A stretch of 59,050 nucleotides of DNA from Candidatus Thiomargarita nelsonii (GCA_000785145.2 JSZA02000036.1:1-59050); one strand, 5' to 3'; shown: positions 1 to 11,124, counted from the stretch's first letter. The notes: a model not told the origin generated them from the sequence alone. Made by a program: numbers and translations.

Positions 1-1226
<1,226 letters not shown>

Positions 1227-1290
1227 TTAGTTACACAAAAAAAAAGCGGGAGATAATTATTAGTACTTAAATATGTGATACAGATGTATC

Positions 1291-1880
1291 ATGAATAGCA
1301 CATATAAGTTCAACAATGAATTTGCCAAATTGATTAATCGATCAGTTAAGACACTTCAAAAATGGGAGCGACCAACAAATCGGCGATATTATACACACGA
1401 TCAATATTTGTCACATAAGGGCATCGCTCAAAAAGATGCGCTACAAATAAAAATTATTGCTAACTACTCAGGTACAAAAAAAAATTATAACCCGTTGAAA
1501 ACGGATAACTATATAAAGTATAAATACATACATCAATATAAGTTATTTTATATAATTTATTGATTTTAATGGTTAATATATTTTGTTGATATTTGCATTA
1601 ACTATTATTATTAATAATAATTAATTGAAAATTAAGTATTTTTTTAGGCTGAGTCGTTACAATTATTGTATACTATCGCGTTTCGAGTGCCAATCAAAAA
1701 GACGACATGAAGTCTCAAAGACAAGCCCTTGAAACCTTTTGTGCCGCTCGGGGGTTAGCTGTAGACGAATGGCTTCACGATATTGGCAGTGGTTTAAAGC
1801 GTAAAAAATTTTACGAAACTAATGAATTTAGTAGAAATGGGTGAAATTTCTACATTAGTTTTAAGCAAGAACAGTATTTT
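1291..1880 (+). pseudogene. tnpA: IS607 TnpA serine recombinase, broken
   Basis: The first part encodes FAKLINRSVKTLQKW followed directly by PTNRRYYTHDQYL, the MerR-like DNA-binding domain of IS607 TnpA with roughly ten residues missing between the two blocks. Similarity ends near 1440; about 220 bases of AT-rich sequence follow. It resumes at about 1665 with YYRVSSANQKDDMKSQRQAL, the catalytic serine block of the resolvase domain (Ser in RVSS), and stops in frame near 1845. The remaining frame (MGEISTLVLSKNS) then runs into tnpB sequence. It cannot make an active recombinase. Confidence 0.82.
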
Positions 1881-2573
1881 AGGCAAGCTTGTGGAACATC
1901 TCGTTTTGCTTATAATTGGGGCTTAGAAGAATGGAAAAAACAATATTCGGCAGGTAAAAAGCCAACGGCAAGAACTGTCAGAACGGCTTTCCTTGGGTAT
2001 TTAATGTCACTAAATGTGCTGCGGAACAAGCGTTTAGTGATTTATGTACAGCATTTAAACGTTTTTTTACGCATATTGGTGGATACCCACGTTTTAAGAA
2101 GAAAGGTCGAAATGATTCTTTCTACTTGTCTAACGACAAGTTCAAGCTTTCTGAAAACAGAATCAAAATTCAAAAGTTAGCTTGGGTTAAATTAACAGAA
2201 TCTATCAGGTTTTCTGGAAAATTTTTATCATTTCGAGGCACGGCTGATAAGTGGTTTGTGAGTATTAATTTCAAGGTAATTTGTCTTGAAGACTTGAATG
2301 TAAAAGGAATGATGAAAAACCATCTGTTAGCAAAAGCCATCAGCGACATGGGTTTTTATGAATTTAAACGGCAAATTGATTATTTGGAGATTGGATTTCG
2401 ACCGTTTCAAAATGGTTTCCTTCTTCAAAAAAGTGTTCAAATTGTGGTCACAAAAAAACCGAACTCAAACTGTCAGAACGTACTTATCACTGTGAGAAAT
2501 GTGATTTTTAAGCTGGTCGTGATTTAAATGCGGCAATAAATATTGAGCGTGAAGGCATACGCCTTCTGGCATA
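1881..2573 (+). pseudogene. tnpB: TnpB RNA-guided nuclease, broken
   Basis: Starts inside the family with FRQACGTSRFAYNWGLEEW and is then frameshifted several times. Recognisable pieces are LEDLNVKGM (the motif carrying the catalytic Glu of the RuvC site), the zinc-binding block CSNCGHKK ... YHCEKCDF, and GRDLNAAINIERE (last catalytic Asp). A stop falls between the zinc finger and the last Asp. The block with the first RuvC Asp is missing, because the sequence jumps from WFVSI to the LEDLNVKGM region. The 133-codon open frame at 2126-2527 covers only part of this and reads out of frame at its end. Confidence 0.8.
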
Positions 2574-2705
2574 ATGATTTAAAATACCGGGGGCTAACCG
2601 GAAATTTACGTGCGGGGACAAGATGGCTCTGTTTCTAGAAGTCGTTCTGGAAGCAACTAGCTTGGATGAATCGCAAATTGAACCGTGAGCGTTTTTTATG
2701 CTCAC
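2560..2705 (+). ncRNA. Probable omegaRNA (reRNA) remnant at tnpB 3' end
   Basis: The sequence following tnpB matches the general layout of the omegaRNA/right end of IS605/IS607-type elements: a GC-richer segment ending in the hairpin GTGAGCGTTTTTTATGCTCAC (about 2684-2704). In active elements this RNA overlaps the tnpB 3' end and takes its guide from the flanking sequence. Here the guide position would fall in the sequence leading to mutS. The call rests on position and the terminal hairpin only. Confidence 0.4.
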
Positions 2706-2739
2706 ATATCAAGTAGCAGAACACTATCATATTATCATT

Positions 2740-2766
2740 AAGGAGTCCAAGATTTATCTTGGGCGG
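2740..2766. repeat. Dispersed palindrome (GTCCAAGATTTATCTTGG family), copy 1
   Basis: AAGGAGTCCAAGATTTATCT followed by TGGGCGG just upstream of mutS. It is one of about 13 copies in the window, always near gene borders. The upstream in-frame TTG of mutS (2759) lies inside it, which argues against that codon being the real start. Confidence 0.85.
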
Positions 2767-2788
2767 TGAAAAGCTATATAATGTCCCC

Positions 2789-5353
2789 ATGTCAAACAAA
2801 AAACCAATTTCATCTGAACACACGCCCGCGATGGCGCAATATCTTCGCGTTAAGGCGGATTATCCCGACATGCTATTGTTTTTTCGCATGGGGGATTTTT
2901 ATGAATTATTTTTTGAAGATGCCCAGCGGGCTGCGCGTCTTTTAGATATTGCCCTTACTTCTCGTGGTAAAAAAGGTGGACAGTCCATTCCGATGGCAGG
3001 TGTGCCCTTTCATGCCATAGAAACTTATCTCGTTAAATTGGTACGTCAAGGTGAATCCGCCGTCATTTGTGAGCAAGTGGGTGATCCCGCTACCAGTAAA
3101 GGCTTGGTTGAGCGTCAAGTCACTCGCATTATCACGCCCGGTACTTTGACTGATGAAGCTTTATTAGATGAGCGTCAAGAAAGTTTATTAGCCGCTATCT
3201 ATCAAGTTGAAAATATTTTCGGGATTACGACGCTGGATTTAGCCAGTGGACGTTTTGTCTTGATTGAAGTTGAGGGACTAACTTTGCTCAATAGTGAGTT
3301 GGAGCGGCTCCGTCCAGCAGAATTGTTGGTGAGTGAAGATTCTCGGTTCAATTTGTCAGGCTTTCATTTACGCAAGCAGCCATCTTGGTATTTTGATCTG
3401 GAGACGGCGCTGCGATTGCTCACCCAGCAATTTGGTACCCGTGATTTGTCTGGGTTTGGTTGCTCACATCTCAGCGTCGCTTTAAGGGCGGCAGGTTGTT
3501 TGTTGCAATATGCGCGTGAAACGCAGCGTACTCAGTTGCCGCATGTTCAAACTTTGCATTGGGAACGGCGTGAAGATAGTATTTTATTGGATGCCGCGAG
3601 TCGGCGCAATTTGGAGTTAGATAGTCGTATCATTGGGCAGCGTGAGCATACTCTAGTTAATATTATGGATGAATGTGCAACGCCAATGGGCGGGCGCTTA
3701 TTGCGCCGCTGGTTGCATCGTCCTTTGCGTGATATTACACTTTTACGGGCACGTCATCACACAGTTGGCGTATTTCTTGAAAATCATCAATCTATTGACG
3801 TGTTGTATCAACAATTACGGGCGGTGGGTGATATTGAACGTATTTTGGCACGGGTTGCTCTTAAATCGGCACGCCCGCGTGATTTAAGCCAATTGAGTTC
3901 AGCCTTGGGCACTTTACCGGATTTGCAAAAGCAATTAAGGGAATTTGATAGCCTTCATTTGCAAAATTTGGCTCAAAAAATTGGCGTATTTCCTGAAATT
4001 CAAGCATTGTTATCTGCCGCGATTGTTGAAAAGCCGCCCTTCTTGTTGCGTGACGGGGGAGTGATTGCGCCAAAGTATGATAAAGAGCTTGATGATTTTC
4101 GCAATTTAAGTGAAAACGCTGGACAATATTTGCTGGACTTAGAAAGCCGCGAGCGTGAGTCGACTGGTATTAATAATTTAAAAGTCGGTTTTAATAAGAT
4201 ACATGGTTATTATATTGAAATCAGTCGAGCACTGGCGAATAAAGTACCTAGTCATTATATGCGTCGCCAAACCCTTAAAGCGGTGGAGCGGTATATTACG
4301 GATGAATTAAAAGGTTTTGAAGATAAAGTATTGAGTGCTAAAGAGCGGGCGCTGAATCGGGAAAAATATTTGTATGAATTATTGTTAGATAAATTGCTTG
4401 AATCTTTAACAGATTTACAAGCCAGTAGTGCTGCTTTGGCAGAATTGGATGTCTTAAATAATTTTGCTGAGCGTGCTGATACCTTGAAATTTTATCCGCC
4501 TGAATTTACTGATAAGCCGTGTATTGAAATTATTGAGGGGCGGCATCCCGTTGTGGAAGCGGTGCTGGATGATCCGTTTATACCGAATGAGTTACGATTG
4601 GATAAAAATAAGCGTATGTTATTGATTACAGGGGCGAATATGTCTGGCAAGTCTCTTTACATGCGACAAACGGCTCTCATTGTATTACTCGCGCATATTG
4701 GCAGTTTTGTGCCCGCCCAACAGGCAAAAATGGGTCCCATTGATGGTATTTTTACCCGTATTGGAGCCAATGATGATTTAGCTGGGGGGCGTTCAACATT
4801 TATGGTAGAGATGACAGAAACGGCTAATATTTTGCACAATGCTACCCGTAATAGTCTGGTTTTGATGGATGAAATCGGGCGCGGTACGAGTACCTTTGAT
4901 GGATTATCCTTGGCGTGGGCTTGTGTGGAGTATTTGGCGGATCAAATTGGTGCTTATACGCTTTTTGCGACGCATTATTTTGAATTGACGCGCTTGCCAG
5001 AGTTGTATCACAGTATCGCTAATGTTCATTTAGAGGCAGTAGAGCAGGATGATAAGCTCATTTTTATGCATACTGTTAAGGAGGGTCCAGCGAATAAAAG
5101 TTATGGATTGCAAGTGGCATTATTAGCGGGTGTGCCTAAAAATGTTGTCAATCAAGCCCGCGTCCGTCTCAAACAATTAGAGAATCAACAATTACAAACC
5201 CTGTCACAACAGACAGAATTGGATTTGCAGCAGCCGCCTACGGAGCCCCATCCAGTGATTAGTCAATTGAAAAGTGTATCACCAACGGATATGACACCGA
5301 GACAGGCTTTAGAATTGGTTTATCAATTAAAAGTGTTATTAGATGAAACATGA
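2789..5353 (+). CDS. mutS: DNA mismatch repair protein MutS
   Basis: Full-length MutS of about 854 residues, close to the E. coli length of 853. It recognises mismatches as a dimer and recruits MutL. Visible landmarks are the mismatch-contacting FYE in GDFYELFF (about residue 37), the core and clamp domains, Walker [14 protein letters not shown] (about residue 615) and [14 protein letters not shown] (about residue 694) of the ABC-type ATPase. The ATG at 2789 is chosen because its product begins close to the usual MutS N terminus. An in-frame TTG ten codons earlier lies inside a dispersed palindrome. The stop overlaps the next start (ATGA), so the J-domain gene is probably translationally coupled. 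Confidence 0.97.
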   Translation: MSNKKPISSEHTPAMAQYLRVKADYPDMLLFFRMGDFYELFFEDAQRAARLLDIALTSRGKKGGQSIPMAGVPFHAIETYLVKLVRQGESAVICEQVGDPATSKGLVERQVTRIITPGTLTDEALLDERQESLLAAIYQVENIFGITTLDLASGRFVLIEVEGLTLLNSELERLRPAELLVSEDSRFNLSGFHLRKQPSWYFDLETALRLLTQQFGTRDLSGFGCSHLSVALRAAGCLLQYARETQRTQLPHVQTLHWERREDSILLDAASRRNLELDSRIIGQREHTLVNIMDECATPMGGRLLRRWLHRPLRDITLLRARHHTVGVFLENHQSIDVLYQQLRAVGDIERILARVALKSARPRDLSQLSSALGTLPDLQKQLREFDSLHLQNLAQKIGVFPEIQALLSAAIVEKPPFLLRDGGVIAPKYDKELDDFRNLSENAGQYLLDLESRERESTGINNLKVGFNKIHGYYIEISRALANKVPSHYMRRQTLKAVERYITDELKGFEDKVLSAKERALNREKYLYELLLDKLLESLTDLQASSAALAELDVLNNFAERADTLKFYPPEFTDKPCIEIIEGRHPVVEAVLDDPFIPNELRLDKNKRMLLITGANMSGKSLYMRQTALIVLLAHIGSFVPAQQAKMGPIDGIFTRIGANDDLAGGRSTFMVEMTETANILHNATRNSLVLMDEIGRGTSTFDGLSLAWACVEYLADQIGAYTLFATHYFELTRLPELYHSIANVHLEAVEQDDKLIFMHTVKEGPANKSYGLQVALLAGVPKNVVNQARVRLKQLENQQLQTLSQQTELDLQQPPTEPHPVISQLKSVSPTDMTPRQALELVYQLKVLLDET

Positions 5354-6126
5354 CAAAAAAAACATTCTATGAATTTTTAGGCGTTGAGCCAGAGGCTTCT
5401 CCAGAAGAAATCAAAACAGCAGTTCAATTTTTGGCTAAAAAATTTAATCCTAAGATGTATCCTCATAATCGTCGGGTTGCCAGTTATTTCAATAAGATTC
5501 AATTAGTTTACAATATATTAATGAATCCACAGAAACGGGCAGCTTATGATGCTAAATTAGCCGAAAAAATAGGGGAAGCTCAGGCATCGAAGGAAAAAAG
5601 CGGGCAGGGGAATTGGGAAAAAATTGTTTATAGTGTGGATATTCATTGGATTTGTTATATCGAAGCCTTGCTGCTTATGATGATTCCCGCTTATTTTTTG
5701 TTGGTTGAGCAAAAATTTTTATATGACTTTCTGGAAAAATTTTATTTTTTGAATCAAGCATATGTAGAAATCGCTTGTTCTGCTTTGTTAGTGTTAAGCA
5801 TTTTGGTATTGCAACATCGGTTGTTGAGACAATTCACCACTATTTTGATGATTACTTCTCACCAAACTATTAACAAATTTGGTTTGTTTTTCAAAACAAA
5901 TATTGAAATCACTCATGCTCAATTTGAAGACATTCAAATTAAACAGGGCTTTTTGGGCAAATTTTTAGATTTTGGTACAATCAAAATGAGAGAGAGAGGT
6001 GAGAACGATCAAATAAAAATAATACAGGTGAGCATGGTTGCGTCACCTCATGAATTTGAAAAACAGTTGATGCGTATCATAAGACAGAATGCTTTCCGTC
6101 CAAGAGAAATTTTGGACTCCTTTTAA
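5350..6126 (+). CDS. Membrane J-domain-like protein without HPD motif
   Basis: 258 residues. Residues 1-70 have the helix pattern of a J domain ([20 protein letters not shown] ... [17 protein letters not shown]). However, the loop that normally reads HPD is FNPKMYP, so stimulation of a DnaK-type ATPase is doubtful. Two hydrophobic helices follow (about residues 100-120 and 135-155), then a mostly beta region of about 80 residues resembling a PH-like membrane-associated domain. The start overlaps the mutS stop by four bases. The last codons (LDSF, then stop) are made by half a copy of the dispersed palindrome. Function unknown; a role linked to mutS is not implied. Confidence 0.8.
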   Translation: MTKKTFYEFLGVEPEASPEEIKTAVQFLAKKFNPKMYPHNRRVASYFNKIQLVYNILMNPQKRAAYDAKLAEKIGEAQASKEKSGQGNWEKIVYSVDIHWICYIEALLLMMIPAYFLLVEQKFLYDFLEKFYFLNQAYVEIACSALLVLSILVLQHRLLRQFTTILMITSHQTINKFGLFFKTNIEITHAQFEDIQIKQGFLGKFLDFGTIKMRERGENDQIKIIQVSMVASPHEFEKQLMRIIRQNAFRPREILDSF

Positions 6127-6143
6127 AAAAACAGGTAAATTTT

Positions 6144-6860
6144 ATGCGTCCTAGTGGTCGAACCGCCAATGAACTTCGTGAAATTAAGTTGACACGTCAT
6201 TATACTCGATATGCGGAAGGTTCCGTTTTAGTCGAATTTGGGCAAACTAAAGTTTTATGCACCGCGACTGTTGAGGAGCGTGTTCCTCGATTTTTGAAAA
6301 ATAAAAAAACGGGTTGGATAACAGCAGAATATGGCATGTTGCCACGTTCTACTCATGATCGTCTACAGCGCGAGGCTGCGCGTGGTAAACAAGGGGGGCG
6401 CACTTTAGAAATCCAGCGCTTAATTGGGCGCTCGTTACGGGCAGTGGTGGATTTAGAGGCACTGGGCGAGCGTACTGTGACGTTTGATTGTGATGTGATT
6501 CAAGCCGATGGGGGGACGCGGACGGCTGCTATCACGGGTAGTTATGTTGCTCTCGTTGATGCTATGCGAGATGTCTTAAAACGCAAAAAGCTCAAAACTA
6601 ATCCGATTCATGGTGCTATCGCGGCGGTGTCGGTTGGCATTTATAAAGGTGTGCCTATTTTAGATTTGGAGTATCAGGAAGATTCAGAGGCTGAAACGGA
6701 TATGAATATTGTGATGAACGATGGACTTGCTTATGTTGAAATTCAGGGTACTGCGGAAGGACATGCTTTTCGCCATGATGAATTAGAGAGTATGTTGCGC
6801 CTTGCTAAAGAGGGCATTAGTCAGTTGCTTGAAAAACAAAAGGCTGTTTTGGCGCTTTGA
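6144..6860 (+). CDS. rph: Ribonuclease PH
   Basis: 238 residues, the normal length for RNase PH, a phosphate-dependent 3'-5' exonuclease that trims tRNA 3' ends as a hexamer. The N terminus [16 protein letters not shown], the block LPRSTHDR and the phosphate-binding region [20 protein letters not shown] are diagnostic. [18 protein letters not shown] and the C-terminal EIQGTAEG are also present. It follows the J-domain gene by 17 bases on the same strand and may be co-transcribed. A palindrome copy (6868-6891) begins eight bases after the stop. Confidence 0.96.
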   Translation: MRPSGRTANELREIKLTRHYTRYAEGSVLVEFGQTKVLCTATVEERVPRFLKNKKTGWITAEYGMLPRSTHDRLQREAARGKQGGRTLEIQRLIGRSLRAVVDLEALGERTVTFDCDVIQADGGTRTAAITGSYVALVDAMRDVLKRKKLKTNPIHGAIAAVSVGIYKGVPILDLEYQEDSEAETDMNIVMNDGLAYVEIQGTAEGHAFRHDELESMLRLAKEGISQLLEKQKAVLAL

Positions 6861-6867
6861 AGTTGGA

Positions 6868-7080
6868 TGTCCAAGATAAATCTTGGACTCCTTTTAAAAA
6901 AATCGCCTGCCTTGGCGAGTGATATTTTGATTTTTTGATTTTTTGATTTTTGGGTTTTTTGGGGCTGCCGTTTCAATCGCCTGCATTGGCGTGAGCCCTG
7001 GGAGATTAAAACATAATCAAAAACTAATTGCAAATTATTTTTAAGGTATTTTGGAGTCCAAAGCTTTAGCTTTGGACTCC
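6868..7080. repeat. Intergenic repeat cluster after rph
   Basis: Contains a standard palindrome copy (6868-6891) and a perfect variant at 7053-7080 whose arms read GGAGTCCAAAGCT. There are two copies of a CGCCTGCNTTGGCG hairpin (about 6903 and 6976) and a T-rich tandem GATTTTTT tract (about 6929-6955). The hairpin followed by T-rich sequence may end the mutS-rph transcript. No gene is seen. Confidence 0.7.
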
Positions 7081-7131
7081 AATCAACATTCAAAATGGTA
7101 GAATCACACGAAATTCTTCGATTGTTAAGAC

Positions 7132-7716
7132 TTACGGATTCTCATTAACAGCATGTTGACCATACCTTCTCAAAAGCAAGCCACCCTGCAAACTCTTAAA
7201 ACCACCCACCAAATTAAAATAAACCTTAAAGCCACTCGCTTTATAACCCGCTATATTTTCACGCAACCAAACAATCAAGTCATCAATACCACTAGAAAAA
7301 TCCCACTCGCCGTTGACAAATCAGAAGGCGTATACACTTCAACAGACGACAACCCCTGCTCCTGCAAAAAATCACGAATAACATCCGCCGTGGTTTTACA
7401 CTGAAAAGTCGCCGTCGAAATCAAAAAATGTACATCCTGCTGCGCCAGAGCCAATTGATTATCATACAAACCATATAAACCATTTAATTCAGCACTGATA
7501 GCGCGTATAACAGGCGTTTGGCTCTGCTCCAACTTCTGACTAGCACGTTTTCGCAAAACTTTAATAATCTGTTGCACACTGCTAGGCGTATCAGCCTCAT
7601 TATGTAGCAGAATCCCGTAATTGAACATACCAATCCTTTTCATCAGGATTAGCACGATTAATTTGATTAGTCAGCAAACTCGTACCGACGGTCGAAATAA
7701 CAACTCTACGCATCAT
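7132..7716 (-). pseudogene. CARF-domain CRISPR-associated protein (APE2256-like), frameshifted and truncated
   Basis: From the ATG at 7716 the product begins MMRRVVISTVGTSLLTNQIN, the Rossmann-type N terminus of CARF proteins. A frameshift near 7620 moves to LHNEADTPSSVQQIIKVL ... VHFLISTATFQCKTTADVI. A second near 7310 moves to EWDFSSGIDDLIVWL and then YFNLVGGFKSLQG, the conserved ligand-binding motif of this family. It then stops at 7132, well short of the usual C terminus. Intact members bind cyclic oligoadenylate made by Cas10 and act as effectors or ring nucleases. Its place downstream of cmr6 on the same strand fits that role, but this copy should be inactive. Confidence 0.8.
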
Positions 7717-7766
7717 AATATAACCCGATTCATAAATTCGACGCTCCGCGTCGAGGCAGAGATATT

Positions 7767-7854
7767 GTAGGGTGGGTAGAGCGAGAGCGAAACCCACCAT
7801 TGTTATAAATTTCAAATGTTTGGTGGGTTTCGCTGTCGCTCTACCCACCCTACA
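7767..7854. repeat. Inverted repeat family B (GTAGGGTGGGTAGAGCG)
   Basis: A long imperfect palindrome with arms GTAGGGTGGGTAGAGCG and CGCTCTACCCACCCTAC. Related copies lie at 18054-18145 and 23261-23358. It carries no gene of its own. It overlaps the end of the Rpn-type pseudogene, giving it a stop codon. Confidence 0.85.
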
Positions 7855-8393
7855 AAAACTGACTGCTCAGTTGTTTTATTTCTTTTTCACTGAAGCCGGT
7901 TGCTTGATTGATGATTTCCACATCTATTCCCATTTGAAGCAGGTTTATTGCTGTCTCTTTCTTGCCTTTGGTTTCGCCCTTGGCTTCGCCCTTAATCCAT
8001 CCCTGATTATAAATATGTTCAGTGATTGTGGTCTCTATAAAACTCATCTTTATCTCCTTTTTAATCTTATCAAGCCTCGGTTCGGAGACTTTTTTGTAAA
8101 AGCCTACCCACTGGTCAATAAGAAGCAATTGCTCATTGGTGAGATCATCTTTCATTGCAGCCGCTGCCCGGTATATTTCATAAACCAGTTCATCAGGATT
8201 GGTTTTCCGGTCATCAGCTTTGAGCGTCAACAGTTTACACAACAGAGAATGCTTCCGGATCAGATCGCTACTCTTTTCAGCTTTCACTTTGATGACATCA
8301 AAATGATGAGACTAAATAATGTTCAAAAAATTCCCTTGTAAAAGCGGTTATCAGCCATTTGAACAGCGAATCGTGTGATTTTGGATTTATCAT
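7850..8393 (-). pseudogene. Rpn/PD-(D/E)XK nuclease family protein, internally deleted
   Basis: The N terminus from 8393 reads MINPKSHDSLFKWL, then FTREFFEHYL, typical of the Rpn (recombination-promoting nuclease, transposase_31-like) family. The frame then stops, and the C-terminal part resumes in another frame (VKAEKSSDLIRKHSLLC ... WIKGEAKGETKGKKETAINLL), including the usual charged tail. The middle of the protein, with the catalytic core, is missing. The last codons are in repeat B. These genes are often multi-copy and decayed in large-genome bacteria. Confidence 0.65.
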
Positions 8394-8410
8394 TTTATTT
8401 TTTGTACCTA

Positions 8411-8490
8411 TAATCTTTTGCACACTGCTTGGCGTATCAGCCTCATTATGTAAATTAATTCGACGCTCCGCGTCGAGGCAGGCATTCCTT
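8411..8490. repeat. Copied segment of the CARF pseudogene plus GACGCTCCGCGTC repeat
   Basis: About 42 bases at 8411-8452 copy the CARF pseudogene around 7573-7612 (both encode LHNEADTPSSVQ on the minus strand). They are followed, as near 7738, by a CGACGCTCCGCGTCGAGGCA motif. The arrangement suggests a local duplication or a repeat-mediated rearrangement. Confidence 0.65.
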
Positions 8491-8547
8491 TGCATCGCGC
8501 ACTCCTTTAGACACAAGTCTATAAACATTTGAAATAAAATGATATTT

Positions 8548-8660
8548 GTAGGGTGCGTCCTACGCACCATGACGCTCAAAAGGTGCGTAGGACGCACCCT
8601 ACAAAATATGTTCTCGTTCCCACGCGAGGCAAAGGAATGCCTGCTAGGACGCTCCGCGTC
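8548..8660. repeat. Inverted repeat family C (GTAGGGTGCGTCCTACGCACC) and adjoining motif
   Basis: Palindrome with arms GTAGGGTGCGTCCTACGCAC and the reverse complement, ending at about 8602. The same unit with the same upstream flank (AAATAAAATGATATTT) occurs at 17966-18200, where it is interrupted by a MITE. A second motif (CGTTCCCACGCGAGGC ... GGACGCTCCGCGTCC) follows to 8660, right up to the cmr6 stop. Confidence 0.8.
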
Positions 8661-8666
8661 CTGCAA

Positions 8667-9764
8667 CTAAGAAATAAATTTCAACACCCTCAAAGTCCGC
8701 TGAAAATCAATATCTTTCTGAGGATTTTTTTTAGCACTTTTCAGCTTCCACTTCTTTTCATCCACCAACCGCTTTTTAACAAACTCAACCACCGCCTTTT
8801 CTTGCTCAGGCTTATCCTTCCAGTGCCCATCTTCCAACGCTTTTAACAAACTAATATAATCAGCTTGCCCCGGAAATTTCTCAGTCACATCCGCCATAAA
8901 ACCAGGTAAAGAAGGCCGAGCGGGGGCTTTTGGCTTTTGACTCAACTCCATTCGCAAAGTCTGCTCTGCCTTTTCATCTCTCACCAAATGCCCATACCCT
9001 GCCCCCGTCTTAGCCCCCACACCGAGCCATTGTAATGCCGCAACCAAAGACTCCAAAGCTGTTGGGACCATCCCCTCTGCCTTAGCATTCCGCGCCGCCA
9101 CTGTGACTAAAAATTTCGCCTGTTTTGCCACTAAAAAGGGCACCGGCACCGGATCATGCCAATCCGCTGGCAAACGCTCTGGATGATCCAAAACCGCTTC
9201 CATATCATAACCATTAATATCTTGGCCTTTTTCATACCATTTACCACAATGCGGCGTCATAATATCCAACATCAATCGCACCGGCGCAATAGGTATCGCA
9301 TCAAAAAAAACCAACTTTCCCGTCTCATTCTGTGAGCCAAACCAATCTTTTAAACGTTGCTCCCTATCAGTCTCATCCCAACACTCCACCCAAGCCCGGA
9401 GCACCCCCTTAATCGCACTCCCCGCCAAAAAGGGCACCCCCAACGTCTGATGCCAAGTAAACCCATTTTCTACTGGATGCGGCAACCCTAAACCCGTCGC
9501 AAAATGCCAATTGCTTTCACAAATGACAAAATCCCCTTTTAACGCCTTCACCAACTTCAATAAACGCAAACGGTACTGCCTAAGAGCAGCTTCATTCCCA
9601 CACAACTGATTAGCAACCGTCTTCACCCAGTCCTGTTTAGCAGTCTCATCTAAAGTCCAATTATCAGTATAACGATTAAAAAAACGAGTGTACCACAAAC
9701 CGAAATGAGCACCATGAGGCGGCGTATTAGGTGCTTCATGTTGTTGATAAAGTGGAATAGCCAT
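8667..9764 (-). CDS. cmr6: CRISPR type III-B RAMP protein Cmr6
   Basis: 365-residue RAMP protein, a Cas7-like backbone subunit that caps the Cmr ribonucleoprotein filament on the target RNA. It shows the Cmr6 N-terminal region, the block GVPFLAGSAIKGVLRAWVE near the middle (RAMP fold) and the glycine-rich signature GVGAKTGAGYGHL. The ATG at 9764 overlaps the cmr5 stop (TGATG) and has AAGGAG a few bases upstream. It is the last intact gene of the operon. Confidence 0.92.
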   Translation of the reverse strand: MAIPLYQQHEAPNTPPHGAHFGLWYTRFFNRYTDNWTLDETAKQDWVKTVANQLCGNEAALRQYRLRLLKLVKALKGDFVICESNWHFATGLGLPHPVENGFTWHQTLGVPFLAGSAIKGVLRAWVECWDETDREQRLKDWFGSQNETGKLVFFDAIPIAPVRLMLDIMTPHCGKWYEKGQDINGYDMEAVLDHPERLPADWHDPVPVPFLVAKQAKFLVTVAARNAKAEGMVPTALESLVAALQWLGVGAKTGAGYGHLVRDEKAEQTLRMELSQKPKAPARPSLPGFMADVTEKFPGQADYISLLKALEDGHWKDKPEQEKAVVEFVKKRLVDEKKWKLKSAKKNPQKDIDFQRTLRVLKFIS

Positions 9765-10225
9765 CAATTATCTCCTTGCATAAAAGCAATCGCAAATTTT
9801 CTCGCCCAATTCATAAAAACCATCGCCTCAGCTTGCGCCACAAGGTAACTGGACATATCGCATTGAGTAATCCCCTCTAACAACTCTTTCCCCTCAAAAG
9901 GTTGACCCGGTTCTTTCAGCCAATCAGAAAGCAATTCATAGATCAAACGATAATCGTTTGTTTCACTGCCTATCGCTTTACTAGAATAAAAAGCGGCAGA
10001 TTGTCCCAAGCCATTGGCATGAATCATAAACGGCAAACCAGCCACATGGCTACAATATTCATTTTGTGCCGCCCTACTCAACTTCTCAGCCGCCCTCTTT
10101 ACTCCCTCTAAAGCAAACTTAGCACGTTGTTGTTGCATGGTTTGAATCGTTTCTTTTTCTTGACTCTCAGGATTGACTTCTTTTTTTTCCGTTTTTGTCG
10201 TTTTTGTTTTTAACTTGCTAGGCAT
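9764..10225 (-). CDS. cmr5: CRISPR type III-B small subunit Cmr5
   Basis: 153 residues, with an N-terminal lysine/glutamate-rich extension of about 30 residues. The helical Cmr5 body follows (QQRAKFALEGVKRAAEKL ... AAQNEYCSHVAGLPFMIHANG ... YELLSDWLKEPGQPF). Cmr5 (Cas11) lines the filament between the Cmr4 backbone and the target RNA. It begins two bases after the cmr4 stop and ends overlapping cmr6. Confidence 0.92.
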   Translation of the reverse strand: MPSKLKTKTTKTEKKEVNPESQEKETIQTMQQQRAKFALEGVKRAAEKLSRAAQNEYCSHVAGLPFMIHANGLGQSAAFYSSKAIGSETNDYRLIYELLSDWLKEPGQPFEGKELLEGITQCDMSSYLVAQAEAMVFMNWARKFAIAFMQGDN

Positions 10226-10227
10226 TT

Positions 10228-11124
10228 TTAATTCCCCCTATGCAAAACTTTCACACAACACCAACCCATCCCAACGGTTTCATTTCCGCCCAATTGCAGA
10301 TAAGGATGCTCATCCGAAAATAGATCATCAACAACATGTTTTAAAACTTCATTAGCCTTTTTATTCCCATCTTTACGGGAAGCCTGCGCCACCAATCCCG
10401 TGTACAATAAAGTATCGGCTGGCAAACTTTCCTCATACCAAAGTGCCCCTGTTTTAACCGTTTTCGTCTCATTATCAATAGCAATATGAGCATTCACAGG
10501 CGTGGCAAACCGAGACAAATGGGCAAACATATTATCATTCACCACTGTCAATTGGCTCTTCAAAGCTTTATCAATCTCATTGGGTTCTCTGCCTATGAGT
10601 TTAGCGACACTTCTAATCACCTTATCAATTTCTGGACGAGGCTGGGTTTTAAAACGAAATTCTTCCAAAAATATATCCTGTTCCTTGAGCGTTTGAGATA
10701 CTAATGCTTTGTTATTTTCAATGAGATTAGTCACAGAAAAATCATTACCATCAGGCAAACCTAAACGACGACAATCCGCTTGCCAACGTTGCAAGACGGC
10801 GGGACAAGTAAGCCATTTAAAATGCCCAGTCAATGAGCGCACGGGCAGGAGCAATAAACGCGCATCGGTGATAGCGAGAGCACCGGCATGATCCGAAGCG
10901 TTTTGCATTTCAGGACCAAAAACGTCTTCAACCCATGTTTTTTTATGACCACGCTTTTCGGCCAACTCACGCATAGCCCCTTTAACCGCCGAGCCATAAA
11001 CACAAGGCCACCCGGTATGAGATTCGCGCTGAATAGGCAAGTCAATAACCCCTAACATTTGTCCAGTTCCTGCATGTAACGACGTTTCTGTGAATAAACC
11101 AAGCATTGCTGTTGATTGTGACAT
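10228..11124 (-). CDS. cmr4: CRISPR type III-B backbone RAMP Cmr4
   Basis: 298 residues. Cmr4 (Cas7 type) forms the repeated backbone and cleaves target RNA every six bases. The N terminus TAMLGLFTETSLHAGTGQ and the GWPCVYGSAVKGAMRELAE block are typical. An Asp in FGPEMQNASDHAGALAITDA is in the region that carries the cleavage loop; the exact catalytic residue cannot be assigned without alignment. It is separated from the nuclease/immunity pair upstream by 24 bases. Confidence 0.93.
   Translation of the reverse strand: MSQSTAMLGLFTETSLHAGTGQMLGVIDLPIQRESHTGWPCVYGSAVKGAMRELAEKRGHKKTWVEDVFGPEMQNASDHAGALAITDARLLLLPVRSLTGHFKWLTCPAVLQRWQADCRRLGLPDGNDFSVTNLIENNKALVSQTLKEQDIFLEEFRFKTQPRPEIDKVIRSVAKLIGREPNEIDKALKSQLTVVNDNMFAHLSRFATPVNAHIAIDNETKTVKTGALWYEESLPADTLLYTGLVAQASRKDGNKKANEVLKHVVDDLFSDEHPYLQLGGNETVGMGWCCVKVLHRGN

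Larger units (their letters stand above)
1270..2705 (+). mobile_element. Decayed IS607-type element (tnpA + tnpB remnants)
   Basis: Remnant of an IS607-family transposon wedged between purA and mutS. It holds pieces of the serine recombinase TnpA (MerR-type HTH, then resolvase domain) and of the RNA-guided nuclease TnpB, in the usual order and on the same strand. Both are broken by deletions and stops, and the junction at about 1880 joins the middle of tnpA to the interior of tnpB. The ends are estimated from the start of tnpA and from the hairpin after tnpB; no terminal inverted repeats are expected for this family and none were seen. Confidence 0.8.

Noticed and set aside
2759..2788. TTG start for mutS
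   Set aside because: It is inside a dispersed palindrome and adds residues absent from MutS.
6821..7404. Open frames over the rph 3' repeats and antisense to the CARF pseudogene
   Set aside because: They translate dispersed repeats or run opposite a recognisable protein family; no start signals.
7600..8846. Proteins beginning MGRA/MRPTHH in several frames
   Set aside because: These sequences are translations of repeat families B and C, which recur at other intergenic sites.
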